A DNA stretch of 64,000 nt from an uncultured Victivallis sp. (GTDB lineage: Bacteria; Verrucomicrobiota; Lentisphaeria; Victivallales; Victivallaceae). Positions 43,728 to 52,688 of the stretch are shown piece by piece (position 1 is the first letter of the stretch; each line of letters opens with the position of its first letter). The stretch spans positions 1 through 64,000 of the forward strand of contig CALXOA010000109.1 in NCBI GenBank assembly GCA_944389895.1, given 5' to 3'. The notes below the pieces were generated by a model, which worked only from the letters and a program-made list of their open reading frames with translations, was not told the DNA's origin and searched no databases. The position numbers and the translations under genes are program-made.

Positions 43728-44420
43728 GTGGGACAAAAAGTTAATCCGATCGGATTGAGAACGGCCCTGACCAAAAATTGGGAATCCCGCTGGTTCGCCG
43801 GTAAGGCGCTGTTCGGCGAGTGGCTCCATGAGGACCTCGCGATCCGCAAGTTCATCAAGGAAAAATTTGCGGCCGCCGCGATCGCCCGTATTCAGATTGA
43901 GCGTTTTGCGAACCGGGTCCGTGTAACGATTTCGTCGGCCCGTCCCGGACTGCTGATCGGCAAGAAGGGTGCGGAACTTGATTCTCTCCGCAGTGAGATC
44001 GCCAAACTGGCCGCCGGCAAGGAAGTGTTCATCGAGATCTCCGAGATCCGTCGCGCGGAAACCAATGCGCAGCTGATCGCCGAGAACATCGCCCAGCAGC
44101 TGGAGCGCCGTATCGGGTTCCGGCGTGCGATGAAACGTGCGATTCAGACCGCCATGGACATGGGTGCGGACGGGATCAAGATCAACTGTGCCGGCCGTCT
44201 CGGCGGCGCCGAACTGGCGCGCGAGGAGCAGTACAAGGAAGGGCGCGTGCCGCTGCACACGCTGAAAGCGAACATCGACTACGGCTTTGCGGAAGCGAAG
44301 ACCACTGCCGGAACGATCGGTGTCAAGGTTTGGGTTTGTCACAAAGACTCTGCGGAGGAACAAGATTATGCCGTTAATGCCAAAAAGAGTAAAGTACAGA
44401 AAGGTGCAGCGCGGAAGTAA
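43728..44420 (+). CDS. rpsC: 30S ribosomal protein S3
   Basis: 230 residues, starting at GTG 43728 with AGGGG upstream. [10 protein letters not shown] begins the protein; the KH domain ([20 protein letters not shown]) and [18 protein letters not shown] are conserved. Its last 53 bases overlap the start of rplP, so its C-terminal tail (residues about 213-230) is encoded within rplP in another frame. Confidence 0.98.
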   Translation: MGQKVNPIGLRTALTKNWESRWFAGKALFGEWLHEDLAIRKFIKEKFAAAAIARIQIERFANRVRVTISSARPGLLIGKKGAELDSLRSEIAKLAAGKEVFIEISEIRRAETNAQLIAENIAQQLERRIGFRRAMKRAIQTAMDMGADGIKINCAGRLGGAELAREEQYKEGRVPLHTLKANIDYGFAEAKTTAGTIGVKVWVCHKDSAEEQDYAVNAKKSKVQKGAARK

Positions 44421-44781
44421 CGCCGGACTCGCCACTGCCAACAACAAGTTGGACTTCGGCGATTACGCGTTGCAGGCGCTGACCCGCGGGTACGTTACCA
44501 ACAATCAGATTGAAGCCGCGCGTGTTGCGATCAACCGTCACCTGAAGCGTCGCGGCAAAGTATGGATCCGTCTGTTCCCCTTCCGCTCCTTCACCAAGAA
44601 GCCGCTGGAAGTCCGTATGGGCAAGGGAAAAGGCGCGGTCGAAGGCTGGGTCGCGCCGGTTCTGCCGGGGCGCGTCCTCTTCGAGGTTTCCGGCTGCAGC
44701 GAAGCGGTGGCCAAGGAAGCCATGAGTCGTGCGGCGAACAAGCTCTGCTTGCGCTGCAAATTCTTGTCGCGGGAAGAGTAA
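44368..44781 (+). CDS. rplP: 50S ribosomal protein L16
   Basis: 137 residues from ATG 44368, with GGAGG 9 bases upstream inside rps[38 protein letters not shown] and [16 protein letters not shown] are the L16 motifs. L16 lies at the A-site region of the 50S subunit. Confidence 0.98.
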   Translation: MPLMPKRVKYRKVQRGSNAGLATANNKLDFGDYALQALTRGYVTNNQIEAARVAINRHLKRRGKVWIRLFPFRSFTKKPLEVRMGKGKGAVEGWVAPVLPGRVLFEVSGCSEAVAKEAMSRAANKLCLRCKFLSREE

Positions 44782-44791
44782 GGTGGATTCA

Positions 44792-44995
44792 ATGAAGACG
44801 AAGGAAATCCGTGAGTTTACCGATGCCGAGCTGGCGAGCAAAGTCGCCGACCTGCAGCGGGAAAAGTTGAGCCTCAAGATTCAGTCCCGTACCGGTCAGT
44901 TGGAAAAGACCGCCCGTGTCCGGCAGATCCGTCGTGACATTGCGCGTCTGTATACCGAGCAGACTGCCCGGGCCGCCAAAGCCGAGGTGAAGTAA
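44792..44995 (+). CDS. rpmC: 50S ribosomal protein L29
   Basis: 67 residues, [14 protein letters not shown] then [39 protein letters not shown] precedes ATG 44792. It overlaps rpsQ by one base (TAATG). Confidence 0.96.
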   Translation: MKTKEIREFTDAELASKVADLQREKLSLKIQSRTGQLEKTARVRQIRRDIARLYTEQTARAAKAEVK

Positions 44996-45273
44996 TGAGT
45001 GAAGCTATTGTCGAAGTCCGTGGCAATCGGAAAGAGCGGGTCGGGGTGGTCGTGAGTGATGTTCAGGACAAGACCATCGTGGTCAAGGTCGACCGCCGGA
45101 CGCCGCATCCGCTTTATAAGAAGATTGTCAAAGTCAGTAAGAAGTTTACCGCGCATGACGAGAACAACGATGCGAAGAAGGGCGATACCGTGCGGATCAT
45201 CGAGACCCGTCCGCTGAGCCGTTCCAAGCGTTGGCGCCTGCTCGAAATCATCAGCCGCGCGGTGCAGGAATAA
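44995..45273 (+). CDS. rpsQ: 30S ribosomal protein S17
   Basis: 92 residues. [23 protein letters not shown] and [19 protein letters not shown] followed by [18 protein letters not shown] are the OB-fold motifs of S17. Confidence 0.98.
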   Translation: MSEAIVEVRGNRKERVGVVVSDVQDKTIVVKVDRRTPHPLYKKIVKVSKKFTAHDENNDAKKGDTVRIIETRPLSRSKRWRLLEIISRAVQE

Positions 45274-45294
45274 CACCTTCAGGGAGATGCGAAA

Positions 45295-45660
45295 ATGATT
45301 CAAATGCAGAGCATTCTGGAGGTCGCCGACAACTCGGGAGCCAAGTCGCTTCTGACGATTACGGTGCTGGGGCAGGCGAAGACGATTGCCGGGATCGGCG
45401 ACATCGTCAGCTGCGCGGTCGAGGAAGCGATTCCCGACGGTTCGGTCAAGAAGGGCCAGGTCGTTAAGGCGGTGATCGTCCGTACGGCGGCCAAGATCCG
45501 CCGTCCCGACGGTTCGTACCTCCGGTTCGACGACAACGCGGCGGTTCTCATCGATAAGGACAAAAACCCGGTCGGTACCCGTATTTTCGGACCGGTGGCG
45601 CGCGAATTGCGCGAGAAGGATTTCATGAAGATCATCTCGCTGGCGCCGGAGGTGCTGTGA
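45295..45660 (+). CDS. rplN: 50S ribosomal protein L14
   Basis: 121 residues. [50 protein letters not shown] and [26 protein letters not shown] are standard L14 motifs. GGGAG precedes the start. Confidence 0.98.
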   Translation: MIQMQSILEVADNSGAKSLLTITVLGQAKTIAGIGDIVSCAVEEAIPDGSVKKGQVVKAVIVRTAAKIRRPDGSYLRFDDNAAVLIDKDKNPVGTRIFGPVARELREKDFMKIISLAPEVL

Positions 45661-45914
45661 TGAAATACCATGTAAAAAAAGGCGACAAGGTGCTGGTGAA
45701 CGCCGGCAACTACAAGGGCGAAGAGGCGACCATCGCCGCGGTCCTGACCAAGAACGACCGGGTGGTGCTCGAGTTTGCGTCCGGCAAGGATCGCGCGATC
45801 GGCAAGCGGACGGTCAAGAAAAGCAAGCTCAACCCGAACGGCGGCCTGATCGAGCGTTCGGTGTCGGTGCATGTCTCGAACGTCACTCCTGTTGATGCGA
45901 AAAAGACGGAGTAA
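45660..45914 (+). CDS. rplX: 50S ribosomal protein L24
   Basis: 84 residues from ATG 45660, overlapping the rplN stop by one base (TGATG), with GGAGG just upstream. A KOW motif (VKKGDKVLVNAGNYKGEEATIAAVL) and ERSVSVHVSNVTPVD identify it. It is shorter than E. coli L24 by about 20 residues. Confidence 0.95.
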   Translation: MKYHVKKGDKVLVNAGNYKGEEATIAAVLTKNDRVVLEFASGKDRAIGKRTVKKSKLNPNGGLIERSVSVHVSNVTPVDAKKTE

Positions 45915-45920
45915 TGTAAA

Positions 45921-46457
45921 ATGCCTGATATGAAGAAAAAATATACGGAAGAAGTCCGCAGCGCGCTTCAGGCAAAGCTCGGTCTGAAGAATGTGATGCA
46001 GATTCCGAAGCTCGAGAAGATCGTGATCTCCACGGGCATCAGCACCAGCGCCGAGCGTGATGCGTTCACCGAGGCGAAGAAGCATCTTGCGGCCATGACC
46101 GGCCAGATGCCGGTGATCACCAAGGCGCGCAAGAACGTTTCGAACTTCAAGCTGCGCGTCGGCATGCCGGTCGGCGTGATGGTCACGCTGCGTGGCAGCC
46201 GGATGTATGAGTTCCTCGATCGTTTCGTGCACAATGCGATGCCGCGTGTGCGTGACTTCCGCGGGATTCCGAAGACCGGCTTCGACGGCGTGGGCAACTA
46301 CAACCTCGGAGTCAGCGACGTTTCGGTCTTCACCGAAGTCGATGCCGACAAACTGAAGTATCCGCTCGGCGTGAACATCACGATGGTCACGACCGCGAAG
46401 GATGATGAGTCGGCCCGTGAACTTCTGAAGATGATGGAAGTTCCGTTCGAGGAATAA
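45921..46457 (+). CDS. rplE: 50S ribosomal protein L5
   Basis: 178 residues. [50 protein letters not shown], and the [23 protein letters not shown] segment are conserved. L5 binds 5S rRNA. Confidence 0.98.
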   Translation: MPDMKKKYTEEVRSALQAKLGLKNVMQIPKLEKIVISTGISTSAERDAFTEAKKHLAAMTGQMPVITKARKNVSNFKLRVGMPVGVMVTLRGSRMYEFLDRFVHNAMPRVRDFRGIPKTGFDGVGNYNLGVSDVSVFTEVDADKLKYPLGVNITMVTTAKDDESARELLKMMEVPFEE

Positions 46458-46473
46458 AGGAAGGATTTGCATC

Positions 46474-46659
46474 ATGGCAAAACTCAGTTTGATGGTAAAA
46501 GCCGAACGCGGCAGCAAGTTCCCGGTGCGTAACTACACCCGGTGCAAAGCCTGCGGGCGTCCGCGTGCGTATATCGGCAAGTTCCAGCTCTGCCGTATCT
46601 GTTTCCGGGAACTGGCTTCCAAGGGTCAGATTCCGGGTGTGACCAAGGCCAGCTGGTAA
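46474..46659 (+). CDS. rpsN: 30S ribosomal protein S14, zinc-binding type
   Basis: 61 residues with two CxxC pairs (CKAC and CRIC), the zinc-ribbon form of S14, and [18 protein letters not shown] at the C terminus. AAGGAAGG precedes the start. Confidence 0.97.
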   Translation: MAKLSLMVKAERGSKFPVRNYTRCKACGRPRAYIGKFQLCRICFRELASKGQIPGVTKASW

Positions 46660-46677
46660 GGAAAGGATTTTTTGACG

Positions 46678-47073
46678 ATGAGTATGCAAGATCCGATTGC
46701 TGATATGCTGACCCGCGTCAGGAACGCCGGTTCCGCCGGCCTGAAACGGGTCTCGATGCCGAGTTCCCGTGAAAAGGCGGCGATCGCGGCGGTCCTGAAG
46801 GAAGAGGGTTATATCAAGGATTTCACGGTGGCGGAAGACGGCGTCAAGCGTCAGCTGGTCATCGAACTCAAGTATGTGGACGGCAAGCCGGTGATCGAGG
46901 GAATCGAGCGCGTCAGCAAGCCGTCGTGCCGGATTCACTGCGGCAGCCGGGAGATTCCCCGGGTTCGCAACGGTCTCGGCACTGTGGTCCTGACCACCCC
47001 CAAGGGGGTCATGAGCGGCCGCCGGGCGGCCAAGGAAAACGTCGGCGGCGAAATTCTCTGCTACGTCTGGTAA
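46678..47073 (+). CDS. rpsH: 30S ribosomal protein S8
   Basis: 131 residues from ATG 46678 (GGAAAGGA upstream); [18 protein letters not shown] is the family N terminus, so an in-frame TTG 6 bases earlier is not used. The C terminus has [23 protein letters not shown] and [10 protein letters not shown]8 organises the central domain of 16S rRNA. Confidence 0.98.
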   Translation: MSMQDPIADMLTRVRNAGSAGLKRVSMPSSREKAAIAAVLKEEGYIKDFTVAEDGVKRQLVIELKYVDGKPVIEGIERVSKPSCRIHCGSREIPRVRNGLGTVVLTTPKGVMSGRRAAKENVGGEILCYVW

Positions 47074-47101
47074 ACACATTAAGAGTTAGGAACGAATCAA
47101 T

Positions 47102-47632
47102 ATGTCTCGTATAGGCAACAAACCGATCGATGTTCCTTCCGGCGTGAAGGTGTCGGTCGATGGGGCCGAGGTGAAGGTCGAGGGCAAGAGCACACTCGCG
47201 ATGCCCCTTCCGCCGTATGTCTCGGTCGAGATGAAGGACGGCAAGGTGCTGGTGCACCAGGCCGCCGAGAATCGTCAGGCCAGCGCGATGCAGGGATTGA
47301 CCCGCAGCCTGATCAACAACATGATCATCGGAGTCTCGCAGGGATTCAAGAAAGAGCTGCAGATCGTCGGCGTCGGTTACAAGGCGACGCTGGCCGGGTC
47401 GAAGCTGACGCTGGCGCTCGGCTATTCGCACCCGATCGTCTACGAGGTCCCCAAGGAGATCAAGCTGACGATCGCGGAGAACAAGATTCTCGTCGAAGGC
47501 TGCGACAAGCAGCTGGTCGGTGAAGTCGCCGCTCAGATCCGTCGTTTCCGTCCGCCGGAGCCCTACAAGGGCAAGGGCATTCGGTACGTTGACGAGCGGA
47601 TCATCCTCAAGGAAGGCAAGTCTGTGGGTTAA
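47102..47632 (+). CDS. rplF: 50S ribosomal protein L6
   Basis: 176 residues. MSRIGNKPIDVPSGVKVSV, the TRSLINNMIIGVSQGFKKELQIVGVGYKA segment and EPYKGKGIRYVDE are conserved L6 motifs. Confidence 0.98.
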   Translation: MSRIGNKPIDVPSGVKVSVDGAEVKVEGKSTLAMPLPPYVSVEMKDGKVLVHQAAENRQASAMQGLTRSLINNMIIGVSQGFKKELQIVGVGYKATLAGSKLTLALGYSHPIVYEVPKEIKLTIAENKILVEGCDKQLVGEVAAQIRRFRPPEPYKGKGIRYVDERIILKEGKSVG

Positions 47633-47656
47633 TCCCCGGCTTAAGGAGCTGATAAA

Positions 47657-48019
47657 ATGGCTGTTATCGATAAGAAAACTCAACGTGAGCGCCGCCATGC
47701 ACGGATCCGCAGGAAGGTTTCCGGCACGGCTGAGCGTCCGAGATTTTGTGTCAGCATCACGACCAATCACATCTACTGCCAGTTCATCGACGATGTGAGC
47801 GGGCGGACGCTGGCGCAGACATCCAGCCTCGACCCGAAGTTCAAGGCGGAGAATGCCCGCCCGAACATGGAAGGGGCCGCATTGCTGGGGAAACTCGCGG
47901 CGGAAGCGGCGAAGGCGGCAAATCTTTCGGAAGTGGTCTTCGACCGGTCCGGCTACAAATTCCATGGCCGGATGAAGGCGATCGCCGAGGCTGCCCGTGA
48001 AAACGGACTCAAGTTCTAG
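47657..48019 (+). CDS. rplR: 50S ribosomal protein L18
   Basis: 120 residues. [21 protein letters not shown] and [28 protein letters not shown] are the L18 motifs that contact 5S rRNA. AAGGAG precedes the start. Confidence 0.98.
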   Translation: MAVIDKKTQRERRHARIRRKVSGTAERPRFCVSITTNHIYCQFIDDVSGRTLAQTSSLDPKFKAENARPNMEGAALLGKLAAEAAKAANLSEVVFDRSGYKFHGRMKAIAEAARENGLKF

Positions 48020-48030
48020 AGGAGCGTCTC

Positions 48031-48561
48031 ATGGCTAAACGTGAAAATTTCAGTGAACCGGTGCAGAGCGAATTTGATGAGAGCGTGATCTCGATCAATC
48101 GCAGCGCCAAGGTCGTCAAGGGCGGCAAAAACTTCAGTTTCGGCGCTCTCGTCGTGGTCGGCGACCGCAAGGGCCGGGTCGGGTATGGGTACGGCAAGGC
48201 CAACGAAGTCTCCGATGCGATCCGCAAGGGTGGTGAAGCTGCCCGGCGTAATCTGGTGACGGTGCCGATGAACGGCGATACGCTTCCGCATGAAGTCGAA
48301 GTCAAGTTCGGCGGAGCCAGGGTGCTGCTGCGCCCGGCCAGCTCCGGTACCGGTCTGATCGCCGGCAGCGCGGTGCGTGCGATTCTGGAGCTTGCCGGAG
48401 TCAAGGATGTTCTTGCGAAGTCTCTCGGCGCCAAGAACAAGGCCAATGTGGCAAAAGCCACCTTCAAGGCGATTGCCGAACTGTCGACCCGCGACGAGGT
48501 CTTCGGTCGCCGCGGCATTGCGGTGCCGCAGGCCGCCGCTCCGGCAGCGGAGAACAACTAA
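48031..48561 (+). CDS. rpsE: 30S ribosomal protein S5
   Basis: 176 residues. [48 protein letters not shown] and [33 protein letters not shown] are the S5 motifs. It is followed directly by rplO; rpmD (L30), usual between them, is absent. Confidence 0.98.
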   Translation: MAKRENFSEPVQSEFDESVISINRSAKVVKGGKNFSFGALVVVGDRKGRVGYGYGKANEVSDAIRKGGEAARRNLVTVPMNGDTLPHEVEVKFGGARVLLRPASSGTGLIAGSAVRAILELAGVKDVLAKSLGAKNKANVAKATFKAIAELSTRDEVFGRRGIAVPQAAAPAAENN

Positions 48562-48585
48562 TACATTAACTGGGAATATTGGATT

Positions 48586-49032
48586 ATGAAACTGCATGAA
48601 CTCAGTCCGAATCCGGGGTCCCGCAGGCCGCGTAAGCGCGTCGGCCGCGGAGACAGCTCCGGTCTCGGCAAGACTGCCGGCCGTGGCGAGAAGGGGCAGA
48701 AGTCCCGTTCCGGTTCGTCGATTCGTCCGTTCTTTGAAGGCGGTCAGATTCCGTTGTTCCGCCGGCTGCCGAAGCGCGGCTTCAACAGCCCAGACCATAT
48801 CGAATACGCACTGGTGAACCTCAACGTGATCGAAGACAACTTCGCCGCGGGCGATGTTGTCGACGCGGAGTCGCTGCGTGCCAAGAACCTGCTCGGCAAA
48901 GCAGTCCGCGATATCAAGATCCTTGCCAACGGGGAGATCACCAAGGCGGTCACCGTTCGCGCCGAGAAATTCTCGGCCGCGGCGAAGGCCAAGATCGAAG
49001 CGGTCGGCGGCAAGGTCGAAGTGGTCGAATAA
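48586..49032 (+). CDS. rplO: 50S ribosomal protein L15
   Basis: 148 residues. [40 protein letters not shown] and [17 protein letters not shown] are the L15 motifs. It precedes secY by 21 bp. Confidence 0.98.
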   Translation: MKLHELSPNPGSRRPRKRVGRGDSSGLGKTAGRGEKGQKSRSGSSIRPFFEGGQIPLFRRLPKRGFNSPDHIEYALVNLNVIEDNFAAGDVVDAESLRAKNLLGKAVRDIKILANGEITKAVTVRAEKFSAAAKAKIEAVGGKVEVVE

Positions 49033-49053
49033 CTCCGGGGGATCGGGCAGAAA

Positions 49054-50439
49054 ATGTTGACGGCATTTTTGAATACTTTGAAAGTCAAGGAACTGCGCAA
49101 CCGTCTGCTGTTCACGGCGCTGATTATTGTGCTGGTGCGGGTGGCGAGCAGCATTCCGTGCCCCGGAGTCGATCCGGCGGCCCTGGAAAAATTCATCTCC
49201 GACATCGCCGCCAACAACAGTGCCAGCGGCGGATTTATGGCAATGATCGACATCTTCTCGGGCGGTGCGCTCGCGCACTTCGCCCTGGGAGCTCTGGGGA
49301 TCATGCCGTACATCACCGCGTCGATCATCATCCAGCTTCTGGTTCCGGTGATCCCGTCGCTTGAGAAGATCTCGCGTGACGGGGTTTCCGGGCGTCAGAA
49401 AATTTCGCAATACACCCGTTATCTGACGATTCTCGTCTGTATCGTGCAGGGCGCGATGGTGGCGGTGGCGATGGTCAACCCGACCAAGCTGGGGTTGCCG
49501 GCTCCGACGGAGCCGCTTTTTACCGGTTCCACCGCGGTTTTCGTACCGGTGACGGTGCTGGTGATCACCTGTACCACGATGGTCTTCACCTGGCTCGGGG
49601 AACAGATCACCGAGCGCGGTATCGGTAACGGGGTGTCGCTGATCATCACGATCAACATCGTATCGCGGCTGCCGCACTCCGTCATCGAGCTGATTGACAT
49701 GGCGATCAAGGGGCAGACCCCCGACGGAGCAACCTTCAAGCCGGTGCAGCTTCTGCTGTTGCTGGTGGTATTCTGTGTGGTGACCGCGGCAACGATCCTG
49801 CTTTCGCAGGGATATCGCAGGGTGCCGATTCAGATGGTCCGCAAGACGGTCGGGAAACAGATGATGGGCGGCTCCACCTACATGCCGCTCAAGGTCAACT
49901 TCGCGAACGTGATGCCGATCATTTTCGCAGGAGCGATCCTGATGCTGCCGGAATATCTCTTCCAGTACATGGCTGCCCGCAGCGGATCCGGTTCGATCTG
50001 GTTCACGCTGGCGATGTTCTTCCGTCAGGACGGCATGGGGTACATGGTGACCTACGGATTGCTGATCCTCGCGTTCAGCTTCTTCTGGGTGGCGAATCAG
50101 TTCAACCCGATCCAGATTGCGGACAACCTCAAGAAAGAGGGCGCCTACATTCCGGGGATCAGTCCCGGGCAACCGACAGCCGACTTTCTCGACGGTGCGA
50201 TGACCCGGGTTACCGCCGGCGGCGCGGTCTTCCTGATGGCGCTGGCGCTGTTTCCGATGTTTCTCTACAACAGCTTCCGGATTCCCTTCATGGTCGCACA
50301 GTTCTTCGGCGGTACCAGCCTGCTGATCATGGTCGGCGTGGTGCTTGACACGATGAGCCAGCTTGAGTCGCATCTGACGATGCGCCACTACGAAGGTTTC
50401 CTGAAGAGCGGCCGGTTGCGGAGCCGCAGCGGCAATTGA
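49054..50439 (+). CDS. secY: Protein translocase subunit SecY
   Basis: 461 residues, ten membrane helices by hydropathy. LRNRLLFTALIIVLVRVASSIPCPGVD opens the protein; GIMPYITASIIIQLL is helix 2, GIGNGVSLIITINIV is conserved, and FWVANQFNPIQIADNLKKEGAYIPGISPGQPT is the ribosome-contact loop before helix 9. It is the last gene of the ribosomal cluster and is followed by a strong terminator; adk, infA, rpsM, rpsK, rpoA and rplQ do not follow. Confidence 0.98.
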   Translation: MLTAFLNTLKVKELRNRLLFTALIIVLVRVASSIPCPGVDPAALEKFISDIAANNSASGGFMAMIDIFSGGALAHFALGALGIMPYITASIIIQLLVPVIPSLEKISRDGVSGRQKISQYTRYLTILVCIVQGAMVAVAMVNPTKLGLPAPTEPLFTGSTAVFVPVTVLVITCTTMVFTWLGEQITERGIGNGVSLIITINIVSRLPHSVIELIDMAIKGQTPDGATFKPVQLLLLLVVFCVVTAATILLSQGYRRVPIQMVRKTVGKQMMGGSTYMPLKVNFANVMPIIFAGAILMLPEYLFQYMAARSGSGSIWFTLAMFFRQDGMGYMVTYGLLILAFSFFWVANQFNPIQIADNLKKEGAYIPGISPGQPTADFLDGAMTRVTAGGAVFLMALALFPMFLYNSFRIPFMVAQFFGGTSLLIMVGVVLDTMSQLESHLTMRHYEGFLKSGRLRSRSGN

Positions 50440-50481
50440 GAGATTTCGAGCGGGAATAGTCCACGTAGAAACAGGTATTGT

Positions 50482-50528
50482 CGGACTGGTCCGACTAGTC
50501 AGGCTAGTCGTTCCGGTCCGTTTTTTTT
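50482..50528 (+). terminator. Intrinsic terminator of the ribosomal-secY operon
   Basis: CGGAC and CGACTAG pair with CTAGTCG and GTCCG around a TCAGG loop with a short internal mismatch, followed by eight T. It lies 43 bases after the secY stop. Confidence 0.88.
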
Positions 50529-50550
50529 GATTCAAAGCGGCAGGAAATTC

Positions 50551-51228
50551 ATGAGTAAGGTTATTGCGATCGACGGCCCGGCGGCATCCGGGAAGAGTAC
50601 TGTGGCGAAGGCGGTAGCGGAGGCGCTTCACATCGCTTACGTCAACACCGGCAGTCTCTATCGCGCGGTGGCGCTGGCGGCGCAGCGTGCCGGCATTCCG
50701 CTGGAGACAATCCCGGAGGGTTTTCTGAAAACGCTTCGCCTGACCTATCGCCCGGATGATTCCGGAAAATATGAACTGGAACTGGACGGAGCCTTTCCCG
50801 GTGCGGAACTGCGCACGGCGGAAGTGGCGGCGGGGGCCAGTCGAGTGGCAGCACAGCCTGCAGTGAGGGAATTTCTGCTCGGAGTACAACGCGGTTTCGC
50901 CGGAGAACGGCTGATTGTGATGGAGGGACGCGATATCGGCACGGTGATCTTCCCGGATGCCGAATACAAGTTTTTCGTGACGGCAACGCCGGAAGAGCGG
51001 GCACGCCGACGCCTGGCTCAGGCAGGGGAAGTGCCCGATGGGGCAACCCTTGCCGAAGTCGCCCGCTCCATTGCCGAACGCGACCGGCAGGATTCCTGTC
51101 GCCCGATCGCGCCGCTGAAACCGGCGCCGGACGCCGAAATCATCGATACCACCGGGATGACGATCCCCGAAGTGGTCGCCGCGATACTGCGACGCGTCGG
51201 GGCGGATTCAACGCAGAGGAGAAGCTGA
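50551..51228 (+). CDS. cmk: Cytidylate kinase
   Basis: 225 residues from ATG 50551 (AGGAAA upstream). VIAIDGPAASGKSTVAKAVAEAL is the P-loop, YVNTGSLYRAVAL follows, IVMEGRDIGTVIFPDAEYKFFVTATPEERARRR contains the NMP-binding and lid features, and DRQDSCRPIAPLKPAPDAEIIDTTGMT ends it. It phosphorylates CMP and dCMP. It ends one base before the thioesterase gene. Confidence 0.96.
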   Translation: MSKVIAIDGPAASGKSTVAKAVAEALHIAYVNTGSLYRAVALAAQRAGIPLETIPEGFLKTLRLTYRPDDSGKYELELDGAFPGAELRTAEVAAGASRVAAQPAVREFLLGVQRGFAGERLIVMEGRDIGTVIFPDAEYKFFVTATPEERARRRLAQAGEVPDGATLAEVARSIAERDRQDSCRPIAPLKPAPDAEIIDTTGMTIPEVVAAILRRVGADSTQRRS

Positions 51229-51229
51229 A

Positions 51230-51646
51230 ATGTATCACGAAATCGAATACCGGGTCCCCTATGCCGACACCGACCAGATGGGAGTTGTCTATTATGCGAA
51301 CTACCTGGAATATTTCGAGCGGAGCCGGACGGAGATGCTCCGCTCGGCGGGACTGCCGTACAGTGAACTGGAGAAACTCGGGTTCTTCCTGCCGGTTTCG
51401 GAAGCGTATTGTAAATACCACAGTCCGGCACGCTATGACGACCTGTTGACCTTCCGGTCGTGGGTCGGAGAGATGAAGGGAGTGCGACTGGTGATCCACT
51501 CCGAAGTAAGGCGCGGCGACGAGGTACTGGTTTCCGGGCACGTCGTGCTGGTGAGTGTGAATTTCGACCGCAAAGTGGTGCGGATGAATCATAAACTGGT
51601 GGAAGCCTGCAGGGCATTCCAATGGAGTCTGGAGAGTGGGAAATGA
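51230..51646 (+). CDS. YbgC-type acyl-CoA thioesterase (hot-dog fold)
   Basis: 138 residues. VPYADTDQMGVVYYANYLEYFERSRTEML is the 4HBT signature with the catalytic Asp in DTDQMG. GFFLPVSEAYCKYHSPARYDDLL and VNFDRKVVRM are typical of the YbgC/FadM type. It hydrolyses acyl-CoA esters; the chain length is unknown. It overlaps the next gene by 4 bases. Confidence 0.92.
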   Translation: MYHEIEYRVPYADTDQMGVVYYANYLEYFERSRTEMLRSAGLPYSELEKLGFFLPVSEAYCKYHSPARYDDLLTFRSWVGEMKGVRLVIHSEVRRGDEVLVSGHVVLVSVNFDRKVVRMNHKLVEACRAFQWSLESGK

Positions 51647-52662
51647 GTGATTTCGTCGATTTCAGCCGACTGTATCCATTGAAGTTCACGCCGATCTATC
51701 AGGAGCGGATTTGGGGAGGCAGTCAGATGACTGAAGTACTCCACCGCGATGTCCCGGCCGGAAAGGATCCGATCGGCGAATCGTGGGAGCTGGTCGATCG
51801 CGACGGAGAGAACAGCGTGCTGGCCAACGGTTCAATGGCCGGAAAGACGCTGGAGGAACTTGTCCACCATTATGGACGCGAATTGATCGGCCGGAAAGCG
51901 AAATCAGCCGATCGCTTCCCGCTGCTGGTCAAATTGATCGATGCCGGGGACCGTCTCAGTCTGCAGGTTCACCCGGATGAGGAGGCATGCCGGATACTCG
52001 GCAACGGCGCCGAACCGAAAACAGAGATGTGGTACATCATCGCAGCTCGAAAAGAGGCGCAGATTCTGGCCGGACTTCAAGGACGTGCAACCAGGCAGCA
52101 ATTGATGAACCGTCTCTCGTCCCCGGACGTGGAGAATCTGCTTCAGGTCTATCCATCACAGCCCGGGGATGCCTATTTCATCACCGCCGGTACGCTTCAC
52201 GCAATCGGCGGCGGCAATCTGATCCTCGAAATCCAGCAGAACAGCGATACCACTTACCGGGTCAGCGACTGGGGGCGGGTGGATGCCGCGGGGAAGTCCC
52301 GTCAGCTTCATATCGAGCAGGGCGTGCAATCCATCAACTTCATGAACCGCACCTCTCCGCGAATCGCCGGCGTGGCGGGGCAGACCAGCCACAACCGCAA
52401 ATTCGACGTCGTCAGCATCTGTCCGTTCTTCACGGTCGCCGATCTGCGACTGGTGACCACCTGGAACGACGATACCACGGCCGCCGGAAGTTTCCACCTG
52501 GTCAGCGCGATCAACGGGCCGATCCGCGTGGGGAAAGGTGATGAGATCGATCGCTCAGTCGAACTGGCGGCAGGGGAGACGGTGCTGGTTCCGGCATGCT
52601 TCGGGGCATACATCATTGAACCGCTCGGCGGTGAATGTACCGTGATCAGGACGACCCTTTAA
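51643..52662 (+). CDS. manA: Mannose-6-phosphate isomerase, class I
   Basis: 339 residues from ATG 51643, which overlaps the thioesterase stop (ATGA) and has GGAGAG upstream. FTPIYQERIWGG, GESWELVDR, LSLQVHPDEEAC with zinc ligands, TEMWYIIAA and FITAGTLHAIGGGNLILEIQQNSDTTYRVSDW are the type I isomerase motifs. It interconverts mannose-6-phosphate and fructose-6-phosphate and so links mannose-containing glycans to glycolysis. Confidence 0.95.
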   Translation: MSDFVDFSRLYPLKFTPIYQERIWGGSQMTEVLHRDVPAGKDPIGESWELVDRDGENSVLANGSMAGKTLEELVHHYGRELIGRKAKSADRFPLLVKLIDAGDRLSLQVHPDEEACRILGNGAEPKTEMWYIIAARKEAQILAGLQGRATRQQLMNRLSSPDVENLLQVYPSQPGDAYFITAGTLHAIGGGNLILEIQQNSDTTYRVSDWGRVDAAGKSRQLHIEQGVQSINFMNRTSPRIAGVAGQTSHNRKFDVVSICPFFTVADLRLVTTWNDDTTAAGSFHLVSAINGPIRVGKGDEIDRSVELAAGETVLVPACFGAYIIEPLGGECTVIRTTL

Positions 52663-52688
52663 TTTTCGGAAGTGATGGAATCGCAACC

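Noticed and set aside
48016-50889. Minus-strand frame of 957 codons
   Set aside because: It crosses rpsE, rplO, secY, a terminator and cmk on the other strand, so it cannot be a gene.
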